A stretch of DNA of 45,760 nucleotides from Cudoniella acicularis (lineage: Eukaryota > Ascomycota > Leotiomycetes > Helotiales > Helotiaceae). Each line of letters starts with the position of its first letter. Position 1 is the stretch's first letter. Of this stretch, positions 1-9,483 are shown piece after piece. Location: positions 1 to 45,760 of the forward strand of contig JAAMPI010000281.1 in NCBI GenBank assembly GCA_013054445.1. Reading direction: 5' to 3'. The notes beneath the pieces were generated by a model, which worked only from the letters and a program-made list of their open reading frames with translations, was not told the DNA's origin and did no database searches. Made by a program: the position numbers and the translations under genes.

Positions 1-203
1 CACTTCACCACTTCACTTTACTTCACCACTTCACTTTACTTCACCACTTCACTTTACTTCACCACTTCACTTTACTTCACCACTTCACTTTACTTCACCA
101 CTTCACTTTACTTCACCACTTCACTTTACTTCACCACTTCACTTTACTTCACCACTTCACTTTACTTCACCACTTCACTTTACTTCACCACTTCACTTCA
201 CCT
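1..203. repeat. 18-bp tandem minisatellite
   Basis: About eleven head-to-tail copies of an 18-base unit (CTTCACCACTTCACTTTA), nearly perfect until about base 190, where it decays into CACTTCACCTCACAACC. The array begins at or before the window edge, so its full length is unknown. It ends about 60 bases before the start codon of the next gene, so it lies in that gene's promoter or 5' leader. There are no unique spacers between units, so it is not a CRISPR array. Confidence 0.95.
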
Positions 204-260
204 CACAACCTATACCCAACCCCGTGAGACCCCTTTTCGCGACCTCGACACACTTTGGAT

Positions 261-1853
261 ATGGCTCTTGTCAACTTGGAAGAAGAAATTGAGCGACGTA
301 TGAAGGCGGCCAGTCAAGGCAATCTCTCCAGGCGCATGGAGCCAGCTATAAGCTTACCTATCGGCCGCGTACCGCCATATTTCTGGGGCGAAGACATTGA
401 ACTAGGTCAGCCCCTCCCCGCCTTTCGCGTCGAGACCGGCTATTTGGCAGCACGAGAGCTTGCTCCAGATGGGACCCTCGAGAGCTGGGAGGAGTTAGGT
501 GCAATAGCCTTAGCTAAGCTCACGGAGGTATTTAATGAATTCGAAAATTCCGAAGCGAGTTCGGAGGGAGCTGTCACGGAGATCAGCCTCTCTGAAAGTT
601 TACAGCAGTGGCGCAAAGACCAACATAGCACCGGACGCGTTTTACCTAGCAAAGGAAATGGAATCACGCCTGCTTCGATGGAAGTGCTAGAGGTGTTTCG
701 TGTGCACGACTGGCCCCCGCCTCTCCTGACCAATAACGCCATGTTCGGTGCTGGCGTCACGAATATGTTGATAGGAGCTTATGATGCTGAGACATTATAT
801 TCCAATTATTGTAACGACGTTGCATTTTATTACGAACATGGTTATCACAAAGTCTTTCCGGAATTCGAATCTTTACTCAAACAGGCATCTAATGACGCGC
901 ATGCGATGCAGACTTTAGGAGGGATACAACGCAGGCAAGTAGCGGAGGTGGGCTTCAAGTATATAAGGAGCAAAGTGGCTCTAGAAGAAAAACACATGAC
1001 GAAGTTAGCATATCGGACGGCAAAGGTGAATCGGCGTGAAGCCCTAATTTTATGCGCCTTCGAAAGTAGCATTGTGGGAATTGCTGCCGAGGCTATGGCT
1101 CGCGGATACGACAAGGCAGGCGTGATGAACGATTTTGCTTTTAGCTCACCTGGCACTGACGTTATTGATGTTGGCTCTGACATTCACAATTCCGAGCTAT
1201 TCAATACTTTCTTAAACACGGCGGATATCACGGAAAGTGGAATTATTACCGAAGAAAATTTGAGACGTGTATACAACGCATTTGCTCACACCTGTGCAAG
1301 GATGTATACGGAACGTTTGTCGGAGCCCGGCGTACGTGTGTGTGTAGTTCTGTACACTTGGCACATTCTGAATAACAGGCATGAATTCTTAAGGCGGATA
1401 GTGCTTGGTTATTCGAAAGTGCGAAAGTCAATCGAGCCACAGCGCGAAGCAGATTGGTGCGAGGCATTCGATGCGACGCTGCGGACTACTGGCTTTAGCA
1501 GACTGCTCGAGGGCCAATGCAATGGAGAGAGAACGTGTGACCAGGTGGAGCTACGATTAAGCCAGTACAGCAATCACAAGCGACTAGTCGAGCTGTGGCA
1601 GTTGCTGGCTATTCGTCCGCTGGAGTATGCTATTCGCGGTGTTGTTTGCAATGAGACAGAGCAGCAGCTTGCTGAAGCGCTAAGAGTATGTATGGCCAAT
1701 TGCTATTCAGTAGGGTTAGTGGATGAGATGACTTGGTTTATTGCTCACGCAAGTCTGCATGCGTGGCAGGTAAATTATCTCTTTGAAGCAGCAATGTTTG
1801 GAAGCTTACTCGACGACGGAGGGTTGAGATATCAGCTGGATCGGGTTGCTTAG
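261..1853 (+). CDS. Intronless hypothetical protein, 530 aa
   Basis: A single uninterrupted frame of 530 residues starts at the first ATG (261) after the minisatellite; a TTG two codons upstream is not a credible eukaryotic start. No family is recognised with certainty. The product looks soluble and mostly helical, with no signal peptide or membrane segment. An acidic stretch around residues 300-312 (DVGSDIHNSE) is followed by an aromatic- and arginine-rich region. Acid-rich motifs on helices ending in NSE occur in class I terpene cyclases, but the spacing is not canonical and this is only a hint. The frame has no stops or RIP-like damage, unlike its neighbours, which suggests it is functional or recently acquired. 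It is followed 65 bases later by a MITE. Certainty that it is coding is high; function is unknown. Confidence 0.8.
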   Translation: MALVNLEEEIERRMKAASQGNLSRRMEPAISLPIGRVPPYFWGEDIELGQPLPAFRVETGYLAARELAPDGTLESWEELGAIALAKLTEVFNEFENSEASSEGAVTEISLSESLQQWRKDQHSTGRVLPSKGNGITPASMEVLEVFRVHDWPPPLLTNNAMFGAGVTNMLIGAYDAETLYSNYCNDVAFYYEHGYHKVFPEFESLLKQASNDAHAMQTLGGIQRRQVAEVGFKYIRSKVALEEKHMTKLAYRTAKVNRREALILCAFESSIVGIAAEAMARGYDKAGVMNDFAFSSPGTDVIDVGSDIHNSELFNTFLNTADITESGIITEENLRRVYNAFAHTCARMYTERLSEPGVRVCVVLYTWHILNNRHEFLRRIVLGYSKVRKSIEPQREADWCEAFDATLRTTGFSRLLEGQCNGERTCDQVELRLSQYSNHKRLVELWQLLAIRPLEYAIRGVVCNETEQQLAEALRVCMANCYSVGLVDEMTWFIAHASLHAWQVNYLFEAAMFGSLLDDGGLRYQLDRVA

Positions 1854-1920
1854 GTCTTCTGTAATTCAGAGAACTGAGTTTGTGCAATGCCCAATTTCAA
1901 GTCTCCACTAGAGGCCCTAA

Positions 1921-2192
1921 CGAGCCTGCTAAGATAAGTCTGTGCGTTCAGGGCACTTCACTAACAAATAAGATATTAGGAATTCTAAATTATAAAATCG
2001 TAGTTAATAAAAGTGTAATTTACCTTCTTTAATTATTGACCCCTAAATCCCAAGCACTGATTATTATTAATGGTTTAATAACTTTGAAGTGATGGTGATG
2101 ACTTTGGTTTTCAGCAGCCTGAAAGCAAAGTCGCGAAGCCTGAAAATGCCTGGAAAATACCCTGAACGCACAGACTTATCTTGGGAGGCTCG
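1921..2192. mobile_element. MITE, copy A (272 bp, TAA target duplication)
   Basis: The two ends form a terminal inverted repeat of about 35 bases: the left end begins CGAGCCTGCTAAGATAAGTC and the right end, read in reverse complement, begins CGAGCCTCCCAAGATAAGTC. The element is flanked on both sides by TAA (1918-1920 and 2193-2195). It carries no coding capacity. A second copy of nearly identical length lies at 19426-19698. A 3-bp TAA duplication fits PIF/Harbinger (Tourist-like) MITEs, a TWA target; the terminal bases are not typical, so the superfamily is tentative. Confidence 0.88.
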
Positions 2193-2404
2193 TAAGCTGG
2201 ATAGGGAAAACTTCAGAGGGGATTCTTGTAATATACTCCTTAGAGGCACTCATTCTAGTAAATTTTCTTTGTATATTATATAAACAAGCGTTGGCTAATC
2301 TATATCAAGGCTAGTAGAAGTCCTAATTTACACGCGTTTGTCTATAATGCAAAGCGATTCGCCCTACTCAACCGGTTAGTGATTGAACAGGCACCCCTAC
2401 AGCT

Positions 2405-3562
2405 TTACTGTTCGCCCCTCGTCTTTGCGCCGGAGAAGAGTATTATTCGGAGAGAGTTTCGCCTTCCCGAACTCGTCGAGCTCGGCAGCGTTATCGCTTT
2501 GCTGTTCCGGCTTTTTGGACTTGTTGAGCTCGCCGCGTAGTGATTGTCGGCATCCTCTGCTGTGGCGGCATTCGTCTCTTCGGTTCTATAACTGCTATCA
2601 GAGCCAGCATCCTCATAAGTTTCGTTGTCGACGGCGTCGTCGTCCGAGTCGAAGAAGTCACCATCGAGCTCGGGGCTATCGCCCGTCTCGCTATCATCAT
2701 CGTAATCGAGGCTATCATCAACGTCGTTCTCTTTGTTGTAGTCTTGGCCTGCTTCTTCTCGAGCCCGTTCAGCCTTGCATGGTTCTTCTATGTCGCCAAG
2801 CGGGTCCTGACTAGCTTTGCCCTTCGACGAGTGAACAATCTTTGCTGGTCGACTGCTGGTGTAGGCTTGAAAGAGCATTACAGTGGCCATGTCGTGTCGA
2901 TTGTTCTCGGTGTGGAAGACGGACTTATCACGAGCCCAGTGCTGGGTCAGTAGTAGAAGCAAGTCATTCGGTTCGGCCACCGGCTTGGGTTTGGCCGTGG
3001 GGTCTAGGTCATAGTCGCTTTTCAGTTCGGTGTTGATGTACTTTCAGTAAATAGATTAGCGTGCAATGCAAGAATAGCGTGGGAGGATTGCCATACTGTC
3101 ACAATCTCGTTTGAATTATTTGCGTTCACGTAGAAGCCGTTGACTCGGTGATAGAGCATTTTGAAATCCCGCCAGTACTGATTGACAGACTTTCTCTTAC
3201 CTTTTTCCCCGCTTTTTCGCCAAATATGTCTCGCAGATCCAACGGAAGAACGACATTATATTTCTCTTGTTGCAATTCTGCTTGAAGATAGCTGTACGCC
3301 AATTCCCCGCCTTACGATGGTCACAGTATTTGTCTTTTGTTAGCCTAACTTGGTTATACTACCGAGGGATCCAAATTCTGCGATTATACCTAGTGAACTT
3401 CTGTCTGATATGGTAGATACTGGCCTCGGTATTCTCGGAGTCCAGCGGCTGCAAGAACGGTTTATTATCATAATCGACTTCCATTCGTCGATAATCTTCC
3501 CCACTAAGCGTCTTCTTCCCCCTCTCCTTTAGTACTCGATTGGCGTCGGTGGCAAACCGCAT
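2405..3562 (-). pseudogene. Decayed DUF3435/FluG-type tyrosine recombinase gene
   Basis: Read on the minus strand, family landmarks appear in order but in different frames: an N-terminal piece (about 3562-3360), a WI...Y segment near 3230, the S/N-QYWRDFKMLYHRVNGF stretch near 3185-3130, then after a probable intron YINTELK and DLLLLLTQHWARDKSVF (about 3035-2900), an AYTSSRP block likely holding the first catalytic arginine, and a long Asp/Glu-rich segment (about 2750-2560). These are typical of DUF3435 proteins, the family that includes the captain recombinases of Starship elements. At least one frameshift separates the first parts, and the 3' part runs into unrelated sequence and a stop at 2405, so the C-terminal catalytic HxxR and Tyr region is absent. 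No Starship boundaries are evident. Identification rests on remembered family motifs. Confidence 0.6.
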
Positions 3563-4745
3563 TTCGCTGGAATAAAATATACAACCCCTCTAAAGAGGGT
3601 GTCCTTTACCCGTGGTGTGACTTACCTTTTTATTTCCTTGGCATATTTCAAATTCGAGAATGTTGATGAGGGCCGGACAAGTTTCAATCGTGCAGCAGAA
3701 ATTATTAGTAGAAAAGAATCGCAGTTTTTGATACCCGGAGTTGGTACATATTTGTATGATTTTGCTCGGCGAGAGCTATGGTCAGTGGCAGGGTGGCCAC
3801 TGCCGGGAAAGACTCCATAACTTTTTGGTTGGCTCAAGGTTTGATAAGAGCCGCAACTAATGTTTCTGAATATTCTTCCATATCAGACCGAAATTCTATC
3901 ATGTCTGGCAGCAGGCCCTAGCTTTACCCTAGACCTGCAAAATTATGCGCAAGAGTGTGTTAAAAGCCAAGGGGAGCAAACCCATTTCGCGAAGTGGCAG
4001 ACTTGTTGTCGAGAAACCCAGTGGCTAGCCTCAGTTGTGTTTCCAAGGCAGTTCTAAACACGAAGGTAGGGAACTTAAAGGCCGTCTCGAGCGAGAGATG
4101 AAAATAAAGCAAGATTATGGCTGGATAGACTTTACACTAAAGAGATGGATGTCGGGATTTCGTCAATAATAGTAGCTCTTGGGTCCAGAGACTGTAAGCT
4201 AAAAGTACCAAATTGGCACAATGACCGACTTAGCTAAATAGCAAAAGGCAAATGGGGATTCGATTCTTACATGAAGCAACGTTTCCCCCTAGCCGTTGAC
4301 ACAAAATGGAGACACGACTTTTTCACTAAACATCTTCTGTACTCCTAAGACGTCTCCATTCCTGCACACCCCCCAGACTAGATGATCATCCGGAATACGA
4401 GGATATATCCTGAATGACCGTTGAATCGACCCGTATGAGTCTCTGAAGTCGACTGCTATGCGTGAAGAAAAAAATGAAGGCGTGAGGATGAATGAGTCCG
4501 TACTCTGCGATTGGTGGTGTTTGAGTTTGCCGTTTTCCTCGTGGCTGTAATAGGTTGAGCTTTGTTGTGCGATGAATTTACCAAGGGAGAATTTGTATGC
4601 TCATCCACTAGTAATAGTACGACGCCATATTTGTAGCTGTTTGGAACCTTTCTCCCCATTGGTGCTTAGCCTAGAGCTATTTGATTTAGTGGAAGAAGAG
4701 CCCGGAGCAACTTGGGCATTAGACTTGTTTGGGAGTGGGGTGTTG
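3563..4745. other. Non-coding stretch between two pseudogenes
   Basis: Only short, unconvincing open frames are present, with no recognisable protein motif on either strand. It probably holds the promoter or eroded 5' part of the DUF3435 gene and the 3' flank of the Helo-like gene. Confidence 0.5.
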
Positions 4746-4769
4746 CTAGTACCGCCATTTGTTGGAGTC

Positions 4770-5115
4770 GCTGGAATTGCTAGCTTCGTTGGCATATTCG
4801 GAGCCATCGGAGGCGTTGGAGGCGTAAGATTCGTTATAATTGCTAGCTTCGTTGACATAGTTGGGACCATCGGAGGTATTGGGGGCATTGGAGGCGTCTG
4901 GGGCGTTGAAGGTGTTGAAGTCGTTGAAGTCGTTGGGGGCGTTGGACTTGCTAGCATCATTGGCGTATTTGGGATCTTCGGAGGTATTGGGGGTTTTGGA
5001 GGTGTTGGAGTCGTTGAAATCGGAGGCGTTGGAATTCCTAGTATCACCGACATAGTTGGGATCATCGGAGGTATTGGGGGCAATGGAGGCGTTGAAGGTG
5101 TTAGAGTCGTTGGAA
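4770..5115. repeat. Degenerate coding minisatellite in the Helo-like gene
   Basis: A GGAGGCGTTGGAG / GGTATTGGGGGC-type degenerate repeat, plus-strand view. On the minus strand it encodes Asn/Ser/Asp-rich modules in the frame of the Helo-like gene, and a second frame is an open Pro/Thr-rich run. Purine/pyrimidine asymmetry also keeps a long Gly/Val/Ile frame open on the plus strand. Only the frame continuous with the Helo domain is considered genuine. Confidence 0.65.
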
Positions 5116-5421
5116 TTGCTTTAAAAATAGTCATGAAAGTGCAGTTGTTTGACCTAGAACTCTTTAGTAAGACTTCGCTTTGCCTTCGAGATACTTATAA
5201 CAAATTCAAAAGATATGGTCGTATTCAAGACGCTGAGAGAATTTTTAAGCTCATTCTTACGGTCTTCGATATATTTTTTCTTGTATGCTAATTTCCAGGA
5301 TGCGACGATACGAGCAGCCTTATTAGATTTCAAAGCCTTTTTGGTGGTCTCAGTCATTCAGTCAATTTTTAAGAGCTTTAATTTATAGGTTTCTATAGCT
5401 CTCTAAATATAGTGCCCGGCA

Positions 5422-6778
5422 ACAGCTATTTAGCGATGCTTTTTTCGACCCCGCACCTAGCTATTTTCATAAAGATATAATCTTATATTAGTCTATAATA
5501 ACACATATAATTAATATTCTGATTAGAGGGAAAGAATTAACTATCACGCGTACGTAAAATATACCATTTAGAATCGCAAAATTTTACATTTTTATTCCTA
5601 ATATTTTATATGCCACCCGTCCGCCGCGATATAGGCCTCGATCCTGCTATACATACTTTGATATAACTTATCGAACGTTTCCTTTAGTATTTTCGTCTAA
5701 CAATCCTTAAGGGCCCCCTCTATAGCTAGTAGATCAGCTTCTGCTTTACCAGTTCCTTTAGAGAGCTCGGGTATTACTCTATAACTATCTTTTTCAGGGC
5801 CTACTAGATGTGCTCGATCGGGTTTAAGTCAAGGGAGAAAGCCGGCTAATCAGTCTGCGGAATTCTATGTTCAACGAACTAATCTCGGACCTTATGAGCA
5901 GTATAGATAGAGGCATTGTCCTATATAAAGATATACCCCGAGTCTTCTATTTCCTCGTACTAGGGTGCTACCTGTGCGTCTAGGACTTTAATATATGAGT
6001 TGGCGGAATACCTATACTTCTTAGACTTAAAATCCCTATCTAGAACATATAGGTCGGACTGTCTATTGTCCTAAAAGCATCCCCAGACCATAACACTTAT
6101 ATCCTTCTTCGATTTATATGTCTGGATCACCTTTAGGTCCTATTTTTAGGCTGCCGTCCGAAAACACTATTCCTGGACTTTACCCCGCCCCCGCTCGACA
6201 GAACACTCATCACTCCACATATACATGCCCCACTCCTCCCAGGTCAAATGCCTATTCCTTAAGCACCAAGCAAGTCGTTGTTCCGCGTATTTCTATATGA
6301 GAAACGGGCGCTTCTTACAGCGCTAATTGGTGATACTATGCCGCTTGAGAATCTTCTTCACGGTTATGGTCTTGCAATCCAGGCCACAGGCCTTGATAAC
6401 CTGGGCATATGTGTCCTTAGGGTGTAATCGTACGTAGCGAAGGAGGTGTCGTTCGTCTGCATCTGTATATGATTTTCCCCGGGCGGCAGGCTTAATTGAG
6501 TGGTTTTCGTGGCGTAGTGAGGTCTTCGCGATAGTGTATTTAACGGTGCCGATATCCAGATTTAGGTCCCTGGCGATCTGCGCTGCATACGCGCCTTCAG
6601 ACTTCTTCCCAATAATAATGCCGCGTATAGAAGGAGTTAGATGCCCCTGGGTAACGATATTTGAGCTAATTGACCTGAGGGGAGTGCGTTGAGGTGGTAT
6701 TTTGTTGTGTAGGAAGGAAGGTGGTGGGGGAGACGCGTCGCGCTTTTACGCGTTTTGCGCTTTTCGCTAAATAGCTGT
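5422..6778 (-). mobile_element. Tc1/mariner element, RIP-degraded (1357 bp)
   Basis: The element is bounded by a perfect 15-bp inverted repeat (ACAGCTATTTAGCGA at 5422-5436, its complement at 6764-6778) that extends imperfectly inward. The right end is followed by TA; the left flank reads CA, so the expected TA duplication is only half preserved. Length is typical for the superfamily. It sits inside the Helo-like_N gene and splits it. The internal transposase gene is described separately. Confidence 0.85.
5600..6680 (-). pseudogene. Tc1/mariner transposase, DD34E, many stops
   Basis: Translating the minus strand through stops gives a recognisable Tc1-type transposase: an N-terminal helix-turn-helix region (GKKSEGAYAAQIARDLNLD, near 6610-6550), a second DNA-binding segment (LHPKDTYAQVIKACGLD), then the catalytic motifs WSDECS, DNASIYTAH and SLDLNPIEH. 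Counting the stops as residues, 34 positions separate the second Asp from the Glu, giving DD34E. More than a dozen in-frame stops interrupt it, nearly all TAG or TAA at places where Trp (TGG) or Gln (CAG, CAA) is expected, for example just before DNAS and before PAFSLD. That is the signature of repeat-induced point mutation (CpA to TpA on either strand). Inactive. Confidence 0.88.
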
Positions 6779-7025
6779 TACCTAGTACTGTACTCATAGC
6801 AATTTCAGTTTTCAATTCTATGTCCAATTGTTTTTGCTTGGTCATCAAGTATTTGTTCTCCAGGATCCCCTCCAGTTGGTCCAGCAGATCGATCAATCTG
6901 TCTGGTTCCTTTGGTGCTTCGGATACATTGCGTAAGAATTCTTTGATTTGTTGGATAGTGTCCACAAGTTGAATGGCGAGGGAGACAAGGCCCGCAACGC
7001 TTACGGTTGCACTGAAAGGGTCCAT

Positions 7026-7782
7026 GGTCAGTTTCAAAGATTGTAAGGAATCCGATATGGGTTCAGACGGAGAGATGGAGAGCGTCTCGAAGATAAATAT
7101 AGAGAAGTGCTACTCATTTTTTGTGACACGGAACGTATTACAGAATGGGGCTACGTTCTGCAAGTCGCCGCTCTCTTGGAGGACAGCCACCCGAGTCAAA
7201 GCCTGTAGATATCCTGTACGCCCATCATACATGGCAGTTTTGGCTATGGATTGCGGACTTTGCAAATTTCTGTAACAAATCATTCTTTCTGTGCCTATCG
7301 TTCAGCTTTTCCCTCCTTAGCTTTCGGGATCTCGCATGCTAGAGCAAAAATATTCGAGTGTCGACACCGGTAGTATGGAGGGCAATCGAACATCATTTTC
7401 GTATATGGAACGAAGCATACCTTATTACTATTAGCCTACCGCAAACGAGACAGGCCTCAAAGTTCGTTGTTGCGACTTTTTGAGTTATCGTACGTGATGT
7501 TGAGTGGGCGGAAGGCAGTCGTGAGATAGGGGTTCAGGGGCTCGCTACGGAAGCCTATTTTCAGGCTTTCAGTCCCAGTCCTCAGGCTCCAATAAACCTA
7601 GCACACTGAACTTTGATGACGCATCCAGCTCGAGCACGTCCCGAAGACCCCGCAGGACTTTATTCATTCCCCGCATCGCACCATGTCAGAGATCAATTGC
7701 GCGCTGGAATTTCGGCCGCAGACCGATCATAAACACTCTCAGTTCCATGCTCCGAGTTTCGCAGATTAATAGGCATATCAGT
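7026..7782. other. Intergenic region between divergent genes
   Basis: Lies between the start of the Helo-like pseudogene (minus) and the glutathionyl-hydroquinone reductase gene (plus), so it holds both promoters. Short open frames exist but no protein family or repeat is recognised. Confidence 0.5.
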
Positions 7783-8871
7783 ATGACTTCAATATCCACA
7801 TTCAAAGACGGTGCCTGGCATGGCAAGATCGAGGCCGGAGGACAATTCCCTCCGGAGAAGGGTCGATATCACCTATATATCGGTGAGAGATTCCATTCTA
7901 TCCGGTTGAGCGAATCCAACTAACTACCGCAGGACTCTTCTGCCCATTTGCGCACCGCGTAAACCTCATTCGACACCTGAAAGGTTTGACCGAAATAATC
8001 GATCTCTCCATTGTGAAGCCATATCCGAAGGGCGATGACAAAGGCTGGCCGGGATGGAAATTCCCGACGGACGATGATCCATACGAAGGCTCGACACCAG
8101 ATCAGCTTTTTGGAAGCAAGTACCTCCACGAGGTGTATTTCAAGGGAAAAAAGGATTACGAGGGCAGATATAGTGTGCCGGTGATATGGGACAAGAAGAC
8201 CAACCAGCTGGTCAATAACGAGAGCCTGGAAATTCTGCGAAACTTCAATACTGGATTTGACTCTATCCTGCCGGACGAATACAAGAAAATCGATTTATAT
8301 CCAGAGCACCTTCGCGCACAGATTGATGAGATTGGAAAATGTATGCAGGATGATTTGAACCTTGGTGTTTACAAGGCAGGATTTGCGCCAAATCAAGAGG
8401 TTTACGACAAAAATGTCCCTGCTGTCTTCAAAGCATTAAATCAATTGGAGAAATTTTTGTCGAAGAACGGTGGACCATATGTTTTTGGATCAGAGATGAC
8501 GGAATTGGATCTTCGACTCTATCCCACCATTATTCGATTTGATACCGTTTATGTCCAGCATTTCAAGTGCAACCTAGGCACAATCCGACACAATTATCCG
8601 ATATTGAACGAATGGTTGAAGAATCTGTATTGGAACGTTCCGGGGTTCAAGGAGACAACAGACTTCCGTCATATCAAAGAAAACGTGAGTATCAATCTTC
8701 CTCCCCAATCACAATTCAAAACAGGTGGACGCTAAAAGCAACAAGTACACAAAAAGCCATGCCGACATCAATTCGAAAGCAATTACTCCAATGGGGCCAT
8801 TACCAAACATAGAGAGTGGATTTGAAAATGATTGGAGCAAGCTGAAGGTAGGAGGTGTGGTGCTGCCTTGA
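7783..8871 (+). CDS. Glutathionyl-hydroquinone reductase (Xi-class GST, ECM4/Gto-like)
   Basis: Three exons (7783-7882, 7933-8684, 8725-8871) give 332 residues, the usual length of this family. The short second intron (40 bp) is inferred from frame. Exon 2 opens with GLFCPFAHRVNLIRHLKGL, the conserved CPFAHR active site; Cys37 would be the nucleophile that forms mixed disulfides with glutathione. The family reduces glutathionyl-hydroquinones and related conjugates and acts in quinone detoxification. Conserved blocks follow: WPGWKFP, SVPVIWDKKTNQLVNNES (glutathione-binding thioredoxin fold) and a C-terminal helical domain with VFGSEMTELDLRLYPTIIRFD and the NYPILNEWLK region. The C-terminus, after the second intron, reads to TGA at 8869. 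Probably cytosolic; no signal peptide. An intact gene between a transposon graveyard and a cellulase. Confidence 0.93.
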
Positions 8872-9483
8872 TGATCACGTAGATCAAGAATATCTTGGTA
8901 TATACTGCAAATGTCGATGATTCAAAACATATTCGATGGTGGTTTGACGAATGATTAGATCAATTTGGGACAACAAAGAACCATGCGAAACCCACTACTG
9001 CCGCTTTTATATTTCCATCGGTATTTATGTATACCCCGCTGCCAATGCCGACGGGTGAAGTTGATAAACTTCCCAGGAACAACTCTAGAGATTATGGATA
9101 TCCGGTATATACACCGGGTAAGGCTCGAAAAGGTGCATTTGAGCGATTTAAAGAGCAGTCGGGCCTAAATGACCGTCTGTACTGTACATGCGAGTCTTCA
9201 ATTATCGGATGTCTAAATGATATTATTTCCATATCATTTTCATGTTCTGTATCTGTTCGCGGCGACAAAACGAAGTTGATTTGCATCTGCCGGCGGCTAA
9301 ACAGTTTCAGGTAAAAGTAAACAATTCCGGGATCCATTGTCGAGTATAGAAACTCTCTTGGCAAGTGTGAGAAAGTTTTCATAATTCTGCGAACAAGATT
9401 ATAAACTTCGGTGCAGCCTCTTTTGCTTATTCTCTTTTCTCTCTTGTTTCCTCAGTTGTATTTCAATTCACTCTGCCTTTACA
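8872..9483. other. Intergenic region upstream of the GH7 gene
   Basis: No gene is recognised. It contains the 3' region of the reductase gene and the promoter of the GH7 gene, including a GGCTAA box noted separately and a CCCCGC (9036-9041, approximate) that fits the loose CreA consensus SYGGRG on the opposite strand. The last 90 bases before the ATG are pyrimidine-rich, common in fungal core promoters. Confidence 0.5.
9295..9300 (+). promoter_or_regulatory. Candidate XlnR/Xyr1-type GGCTAA box
   Basis: GGCTAA lies about 184 bases before the ATG of the GH7 cellulase gene. GGCTAA is the known core of XlnR/Xyr1 activator sites of fungal cellulase and xylanase genes. A single 6-base match is weak on its own; the promoter position is what makes it worth recording. 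Confidence 0.35.

Larger units (their letters stand above)
4746..7025 (-). pseudogene. Helo-like_N domain gene split by a Tc1/mariner insertion
   Basis: On the minus strand a frame starts at ATG 7025 with MDPFSATVSVAGLVSLAIQL, the hallmark beginning of the fungal Helo-like N-terminal domain found at the front of many NACHT, ankyrin and other NLR-like incompatibility proteins. It runs about 82 codons to 6781 and is then interrupted by a complete transposon (5422-6778). Beyond the element the domain resumes in the same orientation: a Lys-rich helical piece (about 5357-5157; VASWKLAYKKKYIED) matches the second half of Helo-like_N. The frame then continues, through TAG and TAA codons, into an Asn/Ser/Asp-rich tail with about four imperfect 20-36-residue repeats (motif NTSDDPNY and variants, about 5120-4760), ending at TAG 4746-4748. 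Several stops also lie between the insertion and 5357. No NACHT or ankyrin part was seen. Clearly non-functional here. Confidence 0.72.

Noticed and set aside
1..203. CRISPR-like array
   Set aside because: Units are contiguous 18-bp repeats without unique spacers, and the DNA is eukaryotic; it is a minisatellite.
2383..2953. Two plus-strand frames of about 140 codons
   Set aside because: Antisense to the acidic part of the DUF3435 relic, with no family features of their own.
4572..5291. Plus-strand 239-codon Gly/Val/Ile-rich frame
   Set aside because: Mirror image of the repeat tract in the minus-strand Helo-like gene; the low-complexity composition keeps it open by chance.
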